A stretch of DNA of 64,000 nt. Source: Amycolatopsis vastitatis (lineage in GTDB: Bacteria > Actinomycetota > Actinomycetes > Mycobacteriales > Pseudonocardiaceae). The stretch covers positions 186,001-250,000 of the forward strand of contig NZ_NMUL01000039.1 of the NCBI RefSeq assembly GCF_002234595.1. The letters are read 5' to 3'. Under the pieces are notes generated by a model. That model searched no databases. It had not been told where the DNA came from and worked only from the letters and a program-made list of their open reading frames with translations. Position 1 is the first letter of the stretch. Each line of letters begins with the position of its first letter. Position numbers and translations under genes: made by a program. Positions 43,631-52,110 of the stretch are shown in pieces.

Positions 43631-43648
43631 TAATGGTCTAGTCCAATG
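43631..43648. promoter_or_regulatory. DasR-like (dre) operator in the chitinase promoter
   Basis: TGGTCTAGTCCA at 43634-43645 differs at one position from the core TGGTCTAGACCA of the known DasR-responsive element. It lies between TTGACT (43621-43626) and the expected -10, about 40 bases before the chitinase start, a position suited to repression that is relieved when chitin breakdown products are present. DasR itself is not in the window. Confidence 0.7.
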
Positions 43649-43684
43649 ATCTGTCCACCTCGATCCCCTCCGGGAGGACAGCTC

Positions 43685-44890
43685 ATGCGCAAGAGCAGAC
43701 TGGCCGCCATCGGGCTCGCCGCCGCCACGTTCACCGCCACCGCCGTCAGCCTCTTGCTCGGCGCACCCTCGGCGACCGCGGCGTTGAGCAACAACTGGTA
43801 CGCCGCGGCGCCGTACCTGATGCCCCAGAGCAACAACCCGCCCGATCCGGTGACCGTCATGAACGCGACCGGGCTCAAGGCGTTCCAGCTGGCGTTCATC
43901 CTCGCGCCGAACGGCGGCGGGTGCAGCCCGACCTGGGACGGTACCTCGGCCGTCTCCTCAGACACCGCCGTCGCGGGCGTGATCTCGCGGATCCGCGGCG
44001 CCGGCGGCGACGTCTCGGTGTCCGTCGGCGGCTACGGCGGCACTAAGCTCGGCCAGACCTGCGGGACGGTGGCCGCGACGGCCGCCGCGTACCAGCAGGT
44101 CGTCACGAAATACTCGCTCAAGGCGATCGACTTCGACCTCGAAGAGCCCGAGTACGAGAACACCGCGGCCATCGCGAACGAGCTCGGCGCGGCGAAGACC
44201 TTGCAGGCCAACAACCCCGGCCTGTTCGTTTCGGTGACCATGCCGGGCACCGCGGCCGGCACCGGCTGGTTCGGCACCCAGCTGATCGACCAGGCGAAGT
44301 CGATCGGCTTCACCCCGAACAACTTCTCGATCATGCCCTTCGACGGCGGCTTCAACGGCGGTTCGTCGCAGGTGTCGGCGCTGGAAGCCATGCACGGGCT
44401 GCTCATGTCGCACCTGGGCTGGGACAGCGCGACCGCGTACGCCCACGAAGGTTTCTCCGGCATGAACGGCAAGTCGGACGCGGCGGAAATGTTCTACACC
44501 TCGGACTTCCAGACGGTGTACGACTACGCGACCAGTCACGGCCTCGGCCGCTTCACGTTCTGGTCGGTCAACCGGGACCGCGCCTGCGTCGGCACGACCG
44601 ACAACGGCGTGTGCAGCAACGTCCCCCAGAACGACTGGGACTTCACGAAGTTCAGCGTCCGCTTCGCGGGTGCGACACCGCCGCAAACGACGCCTCCGGT
44701 GACGACGACCCCGACCACGCCGGGCAACGGCTCGTGCACCGCGGCGGAGTGGGACCGGACGAAGGTCTACGTCAAGGACAACGTCGTCTCGCACAACAGC
44801 CACAAGTGGACGGCGAAGTGGTGGACGCAGGGCGAAGAGCCCGGGACCACCGGCGAATGGGGCGTCTGGGTGGACAACGGCGCCTGCTAG
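43685..44890 (+). CDS. Secreted GH18 chitinase with C-terminal chitin-binding domain
   Basis: A 401-residue exported chitinase. A signal peptide (about residues 1-33, ending SATAAL) precedes the GH18 domain, whose catalytic DxDxE is D149-F-D151-L-E153 in KAIDFDLEEPEY; VSVSVGGYGG is the family's other conserved strand and FTFWSVNRDRAC is near its end. A PPVTTTPTTPG linker leads to a CBM5/12-type domain (AAEWDRTKVYVKDNVVSHNS ... GEWGVWVDNGAC). The ATG at 43685 follows GGGAGGAC. A DasR-like operator lies in the promoter. Confidence 0.94.
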   Translation: MRKSRLAAIGLAAATFTATAVSLLLGAPSATAALSNNWYAAAPYLMPQSNNPPDPVTVMNATGLKAFQLAFILAPNGGGCSPTWDGTSAVSSDTAVAGVISRIRGAGGDVSVSVGGYGGTKLGQTCGTVAATAAAYQQVVTKYSLKAIDFDLEEPEYENTAAIANELGAAKTLQANNPGLFVSVTMPGTAAGTGWFGTQLIDQAKSIGFTPNNFSIMPFDGGFNGGSSQVSALEAMHGLLMSHLGWDSATAYAHEGFSGMNGKSDAAEMFYTSDFQTVYDYATSHGLGRFTFWSVNRDRACVGTTDNGVCSNVPQNDWDFTKFSVRFAGATPPQTTPPVTTTPTTPGNGSCTAAEWDRTKVYVKDNVVSHNSHKWTAKWWTQGEEPGTTGEWGVWVDNGAC

Positions 44891-44903
44891 CCGCTCGGAA
44901 GTC

Positions 44904-45995
44904 TCAGAAGTCGAGGTGGGTGTTCTCGCGCTGGACCTCCGGGATCAGCGCGGGCACCTCGACGACGTGCCGCCCGGCCTGCCGCAGCAGCTCGGTGCCC
45001 TGGGCGTCGACGAACACCGCCGGCTCTCGCCAGGCGAACACGACGCGCGGGATGCCGGCGTCGAGGATGAGCTGGGTGCAGCTGCGCGGGTGCGAACTCC
45101 GGTTGCTGCACGGCTCCAGCGAGCTGTACATGGTCGCCCCGGCCAGTCGCGGGTCGCCGGCGCACTTGGCGAGCGCGGCTTCTTCGGCGTGGTTCAGCGG
45201 GTCACCCTCGCCGGAATGCCCGGTCGCGACGACCTCGCCGTCGGCGTCGGTGATCACGGCCCCGACCCGGAAGGTGTGGCTGGGCGGGCATTCGGCGGCG
45301 AGCGCGATGGCTTCCTTGAGCCGCTGGACGTCCCGGCCGGACGGTTCCTCCGCCGCGCGGTACTCGAGGATCGCCATGCCTTGGAGTTCGTTCGCGCCGG
45401 TGAGGACCAGCGGTCGCGGGTAGCGCCCGGGGCCGACGAACCGCGGCGCGTCCGGCTGCCCGACGAAGAACGGCGCGATCGCCAGGCGCAGCTCGTCGGC
45501 CAGTCCTTCGGTGAGGAATCGGGTGTGGATTCCGCCGCCGCCTTCGACCAGCAGCCTTTCGATACCGCGCGCCCCGAGGTCGTCGAGGACGCGCCCGAAG
45601 TCGGGCGGGTCGCCGGCGTCGACGACGGTGGCGACGTGCTTCAAAGCATCCGCGGCGCCGGGCGGCGCGTAGACGATCTTTTCGGTATCCCCGACGGTGA
45701 AGAACTGCGCGTCCGGATCGAGGCCGCGGGTGGTCACGGTGACCTTGACCGGCTGTTCGGGCTTGCCCCGCGCTGTGCGTTGCCGCCGCAGCTCGGGTGA
45801 CCGCACGAGCAGCCGCGGGTTGTCGGCGCGGACGGTGCCGGCCCCGACGAAGATCGCGTCCGCCTCGGCCCGCAACCGGTCGACGACGGCGAAGTCGTCC
45901 TCAGTGGACAGCACGAGCCGCTCGGGCGAGGTGTCGTCGAGGTAGCCGTCGAGCGACTGCGCGGCGGACAGCAGGACGTGCGGCCGGGAGATCAC
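44904..45995 (-). CDS. RibD-like fusion with reductase domain first and deaminase domain last
   Basis: A 363-residue protein carrying both activities of RibD in inverted order. Residues 1-220 are the dihydrofolate-reductase-like reductase (VLLSAAQSLDGYLDD; DAIFVGAGTVRADNPRLLVR; ERLLVEGGGGIHTRFLTEGL). Residues about 230-363 are a cytidine-deaminase-like domain with the zinc motif NHAEEAALAKC and SLEPCSNRSSHPRSC. Standard RibD has the deaminase N-terminal. It probably acts in flavin or a related pterin/pyrimidine pathway, but it is not next to other rib genes. GTG start at 45995. Confidence 0.85.
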   Translation of the reverse strand: MISRPHVLLSAAQSLDGYLDDTSPERLVLSTEDDFAVVDRLRAEADAIFVGAGTVRADNPRLLVRSPELRRQRTARGKPEQPVKVTVTTRGLDPDAQFFTVGDTEKIVYAPPGAADALKHVATVVDAGDPPDFGRVLDDLGARGIERLLVEGGGGIHTRFLTEGLADELRLAIAPFFVGQPDAPRFVGPGRYPRPLVLTGANELQGMAILEYRAAEEPSGRDVQRLKEAIALAAECPPSHTFRVGAVITDADGEVVATGHSGEGDPLNHAEEAALAKCAGDPRLAGATMYSSLEPCSNRSSHPRSCTQLILDAGIPRVVFAWREPAVFVDAQGTELLRQAGRHVVEVPALIPEVQRENTHLDF

Positions 45996-46080
45996 CCGCC
46001 CCAGTATGCCGTAACGCCTTCGGTGATCCTCGCGTCCTACGACGTATCCCTGTGATCCCCATCCCCCGGAGCTGCGGAAC

Positions 46081-46332
46081 ATGACCACGCGAGGCTGGTA
46101 CAAGGAACGGACGCTCACCACGGTCGACACCGTCGGCCGGGAGGTGCCGGTGACGACCGGGCTCACCCGCGACCCCGAAGGCCGTCTGGTCGCGGCGATC
46201 GCCATCAGCGACGGGCCGACGGCGATCTACCGCTACTCCGGAGACCCGAGTGACCGGACCGAGCTGGTCACCAACGCGGCGGACACCGTCAGGGAGCTCC
46301 GCAAGCTCGCGGACGTCCCGCCCGCGCAGTGA
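46081..46332 (+). CDS. Small protein of unknown function
   Basis: An 83-residue soluble protein without signal peptide or membrane segment (MTTRGWYKERTLTTVDTV; VAAIAISDGPTAIYRYSGDP). No family recognised. It is divergent from the RibD-like gene with 85 bases between starts and convergent with proA, 13 bases between stops. Codon use is like its neighbours, which supports it being real. Confidence 0.6.
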   Translation: MTTRGWYKERTLTTVDTVGREVPVTTGLTRDPEGRLVAAIAISDGPTAIYRYSGDPSDRTELVTNAADTVRELRKLADVPPAQ

Positions 46333-46345
46333 CCGGCGCGGAGCT

Positions 46346-47578
46346 TCAGGCGGGCAGGACCGCGTACTGGCGGACGTAGAGGTCCGTGTACGTCACCGGC
46401 CCGCGCGGACCGGGGACCTTGTCCAGGTTGATGCCGGTTTCCGGGACCGCGAGCAGCTTGAAGCCGTCGAGGAGCCGGGTCGGCGCGTTCCAGAAGACAC
46501 CCGTGCCGGTGTAGCCGTCGAAGAAGGCGTCGGCGGCCGACTCGTCCTCGGTGGCGATGCCCGCCGCGAGGCCTGAGGTCCGTTCGTTGGCGATCTCGAC
46601 GGCGTCGGCGAGCGCGCCGACCTTGGCGACCGTGACGGTCGCTTCCCGGTCGGAGTCGAGCGCCCACTCGTAGCCGATGGGGTGCTCGTGCGGGGCCAGC
46701 GACGGCGTGACCCCGCGCTCGGCGAGCGCTTCGGAGATCGCCGGCCAGGCTTCCTCGTGGATGCCCTCGTGGATGAGGAGCAGGTTGAGCCGGTTGCAGA
46801 CGCCGAGGCGGTCGAGGCTGGCGTAGACCAGGTCACGCGCCTTGGTGACGTCGGCACCGCGGTCGACGTACAGGACCCCGCCGCCGTCGGCGTGGGCCAG
46901 CGTGCGCACGCCGTGGACCGCCGCCTCGGTGGCGAGCGCCCGGGTGCTGTCACCGCTGCCGCGCAGGATCACCAGCGGCACCAGGTTCGGCAGCCGCACC
47001 AGTGCGGACGCCGCCTCGCGCTCCACCCGGGGCACCAGCTGCACACAGTCCGCGTCGATGCCCGCCTCCGCCAGCGCCGGAGCGATGACGACCTCGCGCA
47101 GCCGCTGCGCCGAACCGAGCGCGGCCGAGCCGGTGCGCAGGACGCCGGCGTTGCGCGACTTGACCAGCTGCGACGCCACGTCCACGGTCACGTTCGGCCG
47201 CGCCTCGTAGTTCGCGCCGATGACGCCGACCGGACGCCGCCGCTCGACCAGCCGCAAGCCGCCGTCCAGCGTGGACACCTCGACCGAGCGCTCCTGGTGC
47301 GGGGCCCCGGCGAGGAGCCGCAGCTGCTCGGCCATGCCGGTCAGCCGCTCCGGGGTGATGGTGAGCCGGTCCAGCAGGCCGGCACTCATCCCCTCGCCCT
47401 TCGCGCGCTCGACGTCGGCCTGGTTCGCCTCGAGGATCTCGTCGCGGTGCGCGAGCAGCCGCTCCGCCATCCCGGCCAGCGCGGCGTCGACGGCCTCAGC
47501 GCTCGCGGCGGCGAGCGACGGCGCGGCCAGCTTCGCCGCCCGTGCGCACTCCTCCACGGCCTTGGCGACCTCGTCCAT
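46346..47578 (-). CDS. proA: Gamma-glutamyl phosphate reductase
   Basis: Second step of proline synthesis: NADPH reduction of glutamyl 5-phosphate to the semialdehyde. The 410-residue aldehyde-dehydrogenase-fold protein has RRPVGVIGANYEARPNVTVD, VILRGSGDSTRALA in the cofactor region, and the catalytic cysteine in LGVCNRLNLLLIHEG. It ends VTYTDLYVRQYAVLPA. The ATG at 47578 follows GGGAGAC-type sequence; upstream lies a tandem repeat. proB is not adjacent. Confidence 0.95.
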   Translation of the reverse strand: MDEVAKAVEECARAAKLAAPSLAAASAEAVDAALAGMAERLLAHRDEILEANQADVERAKGEGMSAGLLDRLTITPERLTGMAEQLRLLAGAPHQERSVEVSTLDGGLRLVERRRPVGVIGANYEARPNVTVDVASQLVKSRNAGVLRTGSAALGSAQRLREVVIAPALAEAGIDADCVQLVPRVEREAASALVRLPNLVPLVILRGSGDSTRALATEAAVHGVRTLAHADGGGVLYVDRGADVTKARDLVYASLDRLGVCNRLNLLLIHEGIHEEAWPAISEALAERGVTPSLAPHEHPIGYEWALDSDREATVTVAKVGALADAVEIANERTSGLAAGIATEDESAADAFFDGYTGTGVFWNAPTRLLDGFKLLAVPETGINLDKVPGPRGPVTYTDLYVRQYAVLPA

Positions 47579-47649
47579 CGTTCGTCTCCCTCCGCGCGAC
47601 CAGCGAGAGACCAGTTTGCCGCATGCGCGCGACCCGGTGACCGGCGCCC

Positions 47650-47768
47650 GGCCGCTCACGCGGCAGGGCCGCCCAGTCGCTCACCCGGCAGGGCTGTTCC
47701 GGCCGCCCACGCGGCAGGGCTGTTCGGCCGCTCACGCGGCAGGGCTGTTCGGCCGCTCACGCGGCGAG
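47650..47768. repeat. Tandem 25-26 bp repeat between the M50 gene and proA
   Basis: About 4.7 head-to-tail units read GGCCGCTCACGCGGCAGGGC followed by TGTTC or a close variant. The last units are nearly identical and the first two more diverged. The 3'-most partial unit contains the stop codon of the M50 gene (TCA at 47757), so the array seems to have grown out of that gene end. No spacers occur, so it is not a CRISPR. Confidence 0.88.
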
Positions 47769-48542
47769 GGGCTCCAGCAGCCACAGCCCCCCGGCGATCA
47801 AGCAGCTGACGGTCGCCACGGCGAACGCCAGCACCCAGAGCACCGGCGGCACCGCGGTGAGCCGGCCGAGCTGGTCGGCGTCGGAGTCACGGGCCTGCCC
47901 GCGCCGCCGCTTGACCTGCAGCTCCGCCACCGGCCGCACGCCGCCGAACAGCAGGAACCACGTCACGAGGTAGCTGAACGGCGCCTGCACCTCGACCGGC
48001 GCGACGAACGCGACCAGCGCGAGCACCGCGGCGCTGGCGACGACGGTGAACACCCCGTAGGCGTTGCGCACCATCACCAGCACACCGAGCAGGAGCAGCG
48101 CGATCAGGACGAGGACCGTGCCGACCAGGTCGGAGCCCAGCAGGCTGGCGAACAGCAGCCCCAGCACCGACGGCGCCAGGTACCCGGCCATCGCGGTGAA
48201 CGCCATGCCCGGCCCCTCGGGCTTGCCGCGCGAGACGGTGACGCCCGAGGTGTCCGAGTGCAGCTTGATGCCCTGCAGGCGCCGTCCGACCAGCACGGCG
48301 GCCAGCGCGTGGCCGGCCTCGTGCACGATCGTCACGACGTTCCGCGCGCGCCGCCACGGCGTGCCGCCGACGAGCACGACCAGCATGGCCACACCACCGG
48401 CGATCAGAGTGATCACCGCGGGGGTCTGGGCCTGCTCGAGCAGCGAACCAGCCGGCGAGTCATCGGTGGCGGCGGCCGCACGGAAAGCCGATAGGGCGTA
48501 ACCGGCCGGTCCGCCGAACGCGAGTTGAACGGGCGAGCTCAC
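47757..48542 (-). CDS. M50-family membrane metallopeptidase
   Basis: A 261-residue membrane protein. The zinc motif HEAGH lies in VVTIVHEAGHALAAVLVGRR near residue 75, after a hydrophobic helix; about five more helices follow (for example LGSDLVGTVLVLIALLLLGV). No PDZ domain is present, so it belongs to the short M50B-like group rather than RseP. Substrate unknown. GTG start at 48542. A repeat array begins at its stop. Confidence 0.85.
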   Translation of the reverse strand: MSSPVQLAFGGPAGYALSAFRAAAATDDSPAGSLLEQAQTPAVITLIAGGVAMLVVLVGGTPWRRARNVVTIVHEAGHALAAVLVGRRLQGIKLHSDTSGVTVSRGKPEGPGMAFTAMAGYLAPSVLGLLFASLLGSDLVGTVLVLIALLLLGVLVMVRNAYGVFTVVASAAVLALVAFVAPVEVQAPFSYLVTWFLLFGGVRPVAELQVKRRRGQARDSDADQLGRLTAVPPVLWVLAFAVATVSCLIAGGLWLLEPLAA

Positions 48543-48848
48543 CCGGACACCTCACCACAGGCGATATCTGGCTACTGTGAGTCCCCGCCGCTCGCCGCGA
48601 CGCGGCTTCCGGTAACGGGTCGTTGCGTTCTCCTTTCTGTCGAGACGGCACCCCGCCGAGACGGCGGCCGCGGAGCAGCGAGGCCTGGGTGAGCGGGCTC
48701 GCTCCGGGAAGGCCGGCAGCCGCCGGGGTCGGACAGCACCGCGCCGGACCAGCCGCCAGCCGAGGGCACGCGCCGGATCTCACTGCCGCGAGCGCCCGGT
48801 GACAGGCGCCGAACACCGTCGGGCCTGCCGAGCATCGCCGCGCTCAGG
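48543..48848. other. Intergenic region between alkA and the M50 gene
   Basis: These 306 bases show no frame with coding character that has a credible start, and no strong hairpin or repeat that I can see. The promoter of the M50 gene should lie near 48545-48600. Confidence 0.5.
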
Positions 48849-49754
48849 TCATCGCGACTCCCGCATCCTGGCCTCGCCTTCGACGCGGAACAGGAACGAC
48901 ACCCAGCTCCGGAACGGCGCCCAGGCCTCCGCCAACGCCGCCAGCCCCGCTACATCCGCCTGGGGGACGTGGTAGGCGTCGCGCAGGATCTCGTGGAGGC
49001 GGCTCTCCGCCCGCGGGAACACGTCCGGGTGGCCCGCTCCGCGGATCAGGATCAGCTCCGCACTGAACCGGCCGACTCCCGGCAGCAGCTGCAGCTGTTT
49101 CAGTGCCTCCTCCGCCGGCATCGCCCGCAACGCGGCCGCGTCCAGCAGTCCCCCGGCCGCCGCCTCGGCGATGCCCCGCAGCCGGGACATCTTCGGGCCC
49201 GGCAGCCCGGGCAGGTACTCCAGTTTCGCCAGCGCCGCGGGGGCCGGGAACGACCTCAGCCTGCGCCCACCGACGTCGACCTCCGTGCCGTACCGCTCGG
49301 TCAGGCGCCGGCGCAGCCGCACCGCCTGCGTCATCCAGATCCGGTGGCTCAGCACCGCCCAGCACGCCGCTTCGTACGGCGACGCGAACAACACCGGCCG
49401 CAGCCCCGGGTGCAGGTCCTGGAGCAGCGCCACGACCGGATCCCGGCCGGCGACCTCCGGGAACGCGGTGCCGTCGATGTCCAGCGAGCACATCCTCCGC
49501 ACCTGGGCCACCACCGCCTCCGCGTGCTCGGGCGGCCCGTGGACCTCGACCGTCACCTCGCCGGGCGATCTCTGCCGCAGCACCGCGCCCACCGGTGTCC
49601 ACACGCCCTCCAACGGGAAGGCCACCCGGAGCGCGCCGGGCTCCGCTTCCGGCTGCCCGGCGGGGGCGAAGCCGGTCAGGAACCGGGCCGCCGCGGCCAG
49701 GTCGAACTCGCCGCGCACCGCGATCTCGCCACACGGAACGGAAATCGTCGTCAT
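48849..49754 (-). CDS. AlkA-type DNA-3-methyladenine glycosylase
   Basis: A 301-residue base-excision repair glycosylase. An N-terminal AlkA-like sheet domain (about residues 1-110) precedes the helix-hairpin-helix domain with LQLLPGVGRFSAELILIRGA then GHPDVFPRAE, whose aspartate is catalytic in the HhH-GPD superfamily. No iron-sulfur cysteines occur, as expected for AlkA. The ATG at 49754 follows GGAGGAGAG; an upstream start lacks a ribosome site. Divergent from the methyltransferase gene. Confidence 0.88.
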   Translation of the reverse strand: MTTISVPCGEIAVRGEFDLAAAARFLTGFAPAGQPEAEPGALRVAFPLEGVWTPVGAVLRQRSPGEVTVEVHGPPEHAEAVVAQVRRMCSLDIDGTAFPEVAGRDPVVALLQDLHPGLRPVLFASPYEAACWAVLSHRIWMTQAVRLRRRLTERYGTEVDVGGRRLRSFPAPAALAKLEYLPGLPGPKMSRLRGIAEAAAGGLLDAAALRAMPAEEALKQLQLLPGVGRFSAELILIRGAGHPDVFPRAESRLHEILRDAYHVPQADVAGLAALAEAWAPFRSWVSFLFRVEGEARMRESR

Positions 49755-49891
49755 CTCTCCTCCTCGGATCGGAACCTCGCCTGCGACGTTAGGAACGACC
49801 ACCGACAATTCCGGGCCGAGCGCGGATTTGTTCACTCGATCGAGTGCGGCCGAGTGGGCATACTGCCGGTATCCGAACCCCGGGAGGATGC

Positions 49892-50650
49892 GTGCCCACC
49901 AGCCGGAACACCGCCCTGGAGCGGGCGAACGCCCTGCTCGAGACGGCGGCGGAGACCGACAGCGGCTACCTCGACCTGCTGGGCCCGGCGAACCAGGCCG
50001 GTCCGCCGACCGGCATCACGCAGCGCCTGATGCGCACGACCCTCCTCCCGCAGGTCTACGAGCGGTACTGGCGCCCCGCCCTCGGCCGCGCGTTCAAAGG
50101 CCCGTTCGGGCCGAGCATGGCGGGCGAAGTCGAGCTCGCCACGAAACTCCTCCGGCCGGCCCCGGGGCACACGGTGCTCGACGTCGCCTGCGGAACCGGG
50201 CGGTTCACCCGCGCGTTCGGCGCGGCCGTCGGCCCGGACGGGCTGGCGATCGGGCTCGACGGCGCCCGCGCCATGCTCGCCAAGGCCGTCGCCGAGCGCG
50301 GCCCGGACACCGTCGCCTACCTGCGTGCCGACGCCGTCCGCCTGCCGTTGAAATCGTCCACTGTGGACGGACTCTGCTGCTTCGCCGCGCTTCACATGTT
50401 CGCCGAGCCGGAAACCGCGCTGGACTCCTTCGCACGCGTACTGAAACCAGGCGGCCGGATCGTCTTGCTGACGACCGCGCGCAGCGGCAGGCAGCCCCTG
50501 CGGCTGATCGAGTCGACCGGCGGGATCGTGAGCGGGCAGCGGATGTTCGACCGCGGCGAAATCGCGGCGAGCCTGCGCGCCCGCGGCTTCACGGAGATCA
50601 CCGAACGGTACGCCGGCGTCACGCAGATCGTCGCGGGCCGGCTGGGCTGA
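49892..50650 (+). CDS. Class I SAM-dependent methyltransferase
   Basis: A 252-residue protein. The Rossmann motif I is TVLDVACGTGRFTRAFGAAV (about residues 90-108), then LPLKSSTVDGLCCFAALHMF and FARVLKPGGRIVLLTTARSG, typical of UbiE/Methyltransf_11 members. The N-terminal 80 residues are helical. The acceptor is unknown. The GTG at 49892 follows GGGAGGA. The next gene starts 39 bases downstream and may be cotranscribed. Confidence 0.88.
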   Translation: MPTSRNTALERANALLETAAETDSGYLDLLGPANQAGPPTGITQRLMRTTLLPQVYERYWRPALGRAFKGPFGPSMAGEVELATKLLRPAPGHTVLDVACGTGRFTRAFGAAVGPDGLAIGLDGARAMLAKAVAERGPDTVAYLRADAVRLPLKSSTVDGLCCFAALHMFAEPETALDSFARVLKPGGRIVLLTTARSGRQPLRLIESTGGIVSGQRMFDRGEIAASLRARGFTEITERYAGVTQIVAGRLG

Positions 50651-50689
50651 GCGGCACGAATTGTCGGGGGCGGCGGTTAGCATCGCCCC

Positions 50690-52012
50690 ATGACCCACGC
50701 CGATCCCGTCCCGCCCGACGACAGCTACCTGCGTTCCCTGGTCGAGGCCACCGCCGACGCCGTCGCGGCCGCCGAACCGCTGTCCTCGCCCCACCCGGGC
50801 GCGGACGAGGCGACCCGGGCCGAGGTGACCGCCGCGGTAGAGCGCGGCTCACCCGATCTGGTGGCGTTGAGCCAAGATCTGCACGCCCACCCGGAGGAAG
50901 GGTTCGCCGAGCACCGCTCGGTCCGGGCCCTGGCGGACCTCCTGCGACGCCACGGCCACGAGGCCACCGTCGGCGTCGGCGGGCTCGACACCGCACTGCG
51001 GGTCAGCACGCCCCGACAAGAGGGCCCGCACATCGCCGTCCTCGCCGAGTACGACGCGTTGCCCGGGCTCGGCCACGCGTGCGGTCACAACATCATCTGC
51101 ACCACCGCCGCGGGCGGGTTCCTCGGCGCGGCCACGGTCGCCGAACGGCTCGGCGGCCGCGTCAGCCTCATCGGCACACCGGCCGAGGAGGGCGGGGGTG
51201 GCAAGGAGATCCTCGCCCGCGCCGGCGTGTTCGACGACGTCGACGCGGTGATCATGCTGCACCCGTTCAGCCACGACATCGCGCTGCACCCGTTCCTCGG
51301 CCGCCGTCAGCTGGAGATGGTCTTCCACGGCGTCGGCGCCCACGCGAGCGCCCAGCCGTTCATGGGCCGCAACGCGCTCGACGCGGCGGTCGCGGCGTAC
51401 CAGGGCGTCTCGGCGTTGCGCCAGCAGCTGCCGCAGAGCGACCGCGTCCACGGCGTGTTCACCGACGGCGGCGCCCGGCCCAACGTCATCCCGGCACGCG
51501 CCGCGCTGCTGTTCTACCTGCGCTCCCAGAGCCCGGAGACCCTGCGTGACCTCGCCGCCCGCATGACGTCGATCGCCGAAGGCGCCGCGGCGATGACCGG
51601 CTGCGGCGTCGAGCTGATCTGGGACGCCCAGGCGGCCTACCTGCCGATCCGGTTCAACACCGCGCTCGCCGGGCGCTGGTCGGCCAACCAGGTGATCACC
51701 GGCCGCAAGCCGCTCCCGCCCGGCATCGTGCCGGAGTCGCTCACCGGCTCCACCGACCTCGGCAACCTGTCGTACCGGATGCCCGCGCTGCACCCCATGC
51801 TCGCGGTCTCAGGACCGACGACCGCCTTGCACACCAAGGAGTTCGCGGCCGCGGCCGGTTCGGAGACGGGCGACGCGGGAGTCCGGGACGGTGCGCTGGG
51901 GCTGGCCCTGACCGCCGCCGACTACCTCGGCGACGCCGCGCTGCGGAAGGCGGTGCACGACGAGTTCGAAGCGGCGGGAGGAGCCCTGGACGTCCCGTCG
52001 TTCTTCGCCTGA
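50690..52012 (+). CDS. M20-family amidohydrolase
   Basis: A 440-residue zinc hydrolase of the M20D/AbgB-like group, which cleaves N-acyl or aminobenzoyl amides of amino acids. Metal ligands are visible as HAHPEEGFAEHRS, GHACGHN, the AEEGGGGK acid pair, and the late histidine in SGPTTALHTKEF. The dimerisation domain is the insert RRQLEMVFHGVGAHASAQP. Substrate cannot be inferred. It follows the methyltransferase gene by 39 bases. Confidence 0.9.
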   Translation: MTHADPVPPDDSYLRSLVEATADAVAAAEPLSSPHPGADEATRAEVTAAVERGSPDLVALSQDLHAHPEEGFAEHRSVRALADLLRRHGHEATVGVGGLDTALRVSTPRQEGPHIAVLAEYDALPGLGHACGHNIICTTAAGGFLGAATVAERLGGRVSLIGTPAEEGGGGKEILARAGVFDDVDAVIMLHPFSHDIALHPFLGRRQLEMVFHGVGAHASAQPFMGRNALDAAVAAYQGVSALRQQLPQSDRVHGVFTDGGARPNVIPARAALLFYLRSQSPETLRDLAARMTSIAEGAAAMTGCGVELIWDAQAAYLPIRFNTALAGRWSANQVITGRKPLPPGIVPESLTGSTDLGNLSYRMPALHPMLAVSGPTTALHTKEFAAAAGSETGDAGVRDGALGLALTAADYLGDAALRKAVHDEFEAAGGALDVPSFFA

Positions 52013-52015
52013 CGC

Positions 52016-52065
52016 CTGAGGAAAACCTGAGTTTTCTCAGCTGATTCTTCTCAGCAAAGCCTGAG
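52016..52065. promoter_or_regulatory. Cluster of CTGAG/CTCAG pentamers upstream of the HtrA-like gene
   Basis: Five copies occur in 50 bases: CTGAG at 52016, 52027 and 52061, CTCAG at 52036 and 52050. The 52027/52036 pair forms a small hairpin with a TTTT loop. Spacings of 11, 9, 14 and 11 bases suggest one helical face. It could be a response-regulator site for the envelope protease, or partly a terminator for the M20 gene. Confidence 0.45.
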
Positions 52066-52110
52066 GTATTTCCACAGGCTGTTCACAAGCACGGGCGCGA
52101 ATCTGGTGCC

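Larger units (their letters stand above)
43249..43684. other. Long intergenic region before the chitinase gene
   Basis: These 436 bases hold no frame with coding character. They contain copy B of the dispersed repeat (43363-43422), a TTGACT hexamer at 43621, and a DasR-like site between it and the likely -10. Confidence 0.7.

Noticed and set aside
44904..46205. Earlier start for the RibD-like gene at 46205
   Set aside because: The added 70 residues run over the divergent small gene and its promoter and do not resemble the family; GTG at 45995 starts the reductase fold directly.
47650..47768. Possible CRISPR array
   Set aside because: Units are contiguous with no unique spacers between them and no cas genes are present; it is a simple tandem repeat.
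48460..48816. A 118-codon minus-strand frame in the gap between alkA and the M50 gene
   Set aside because: Arginine/alanine/proline-rich, no domain, and it overlaps the M50 coding region.
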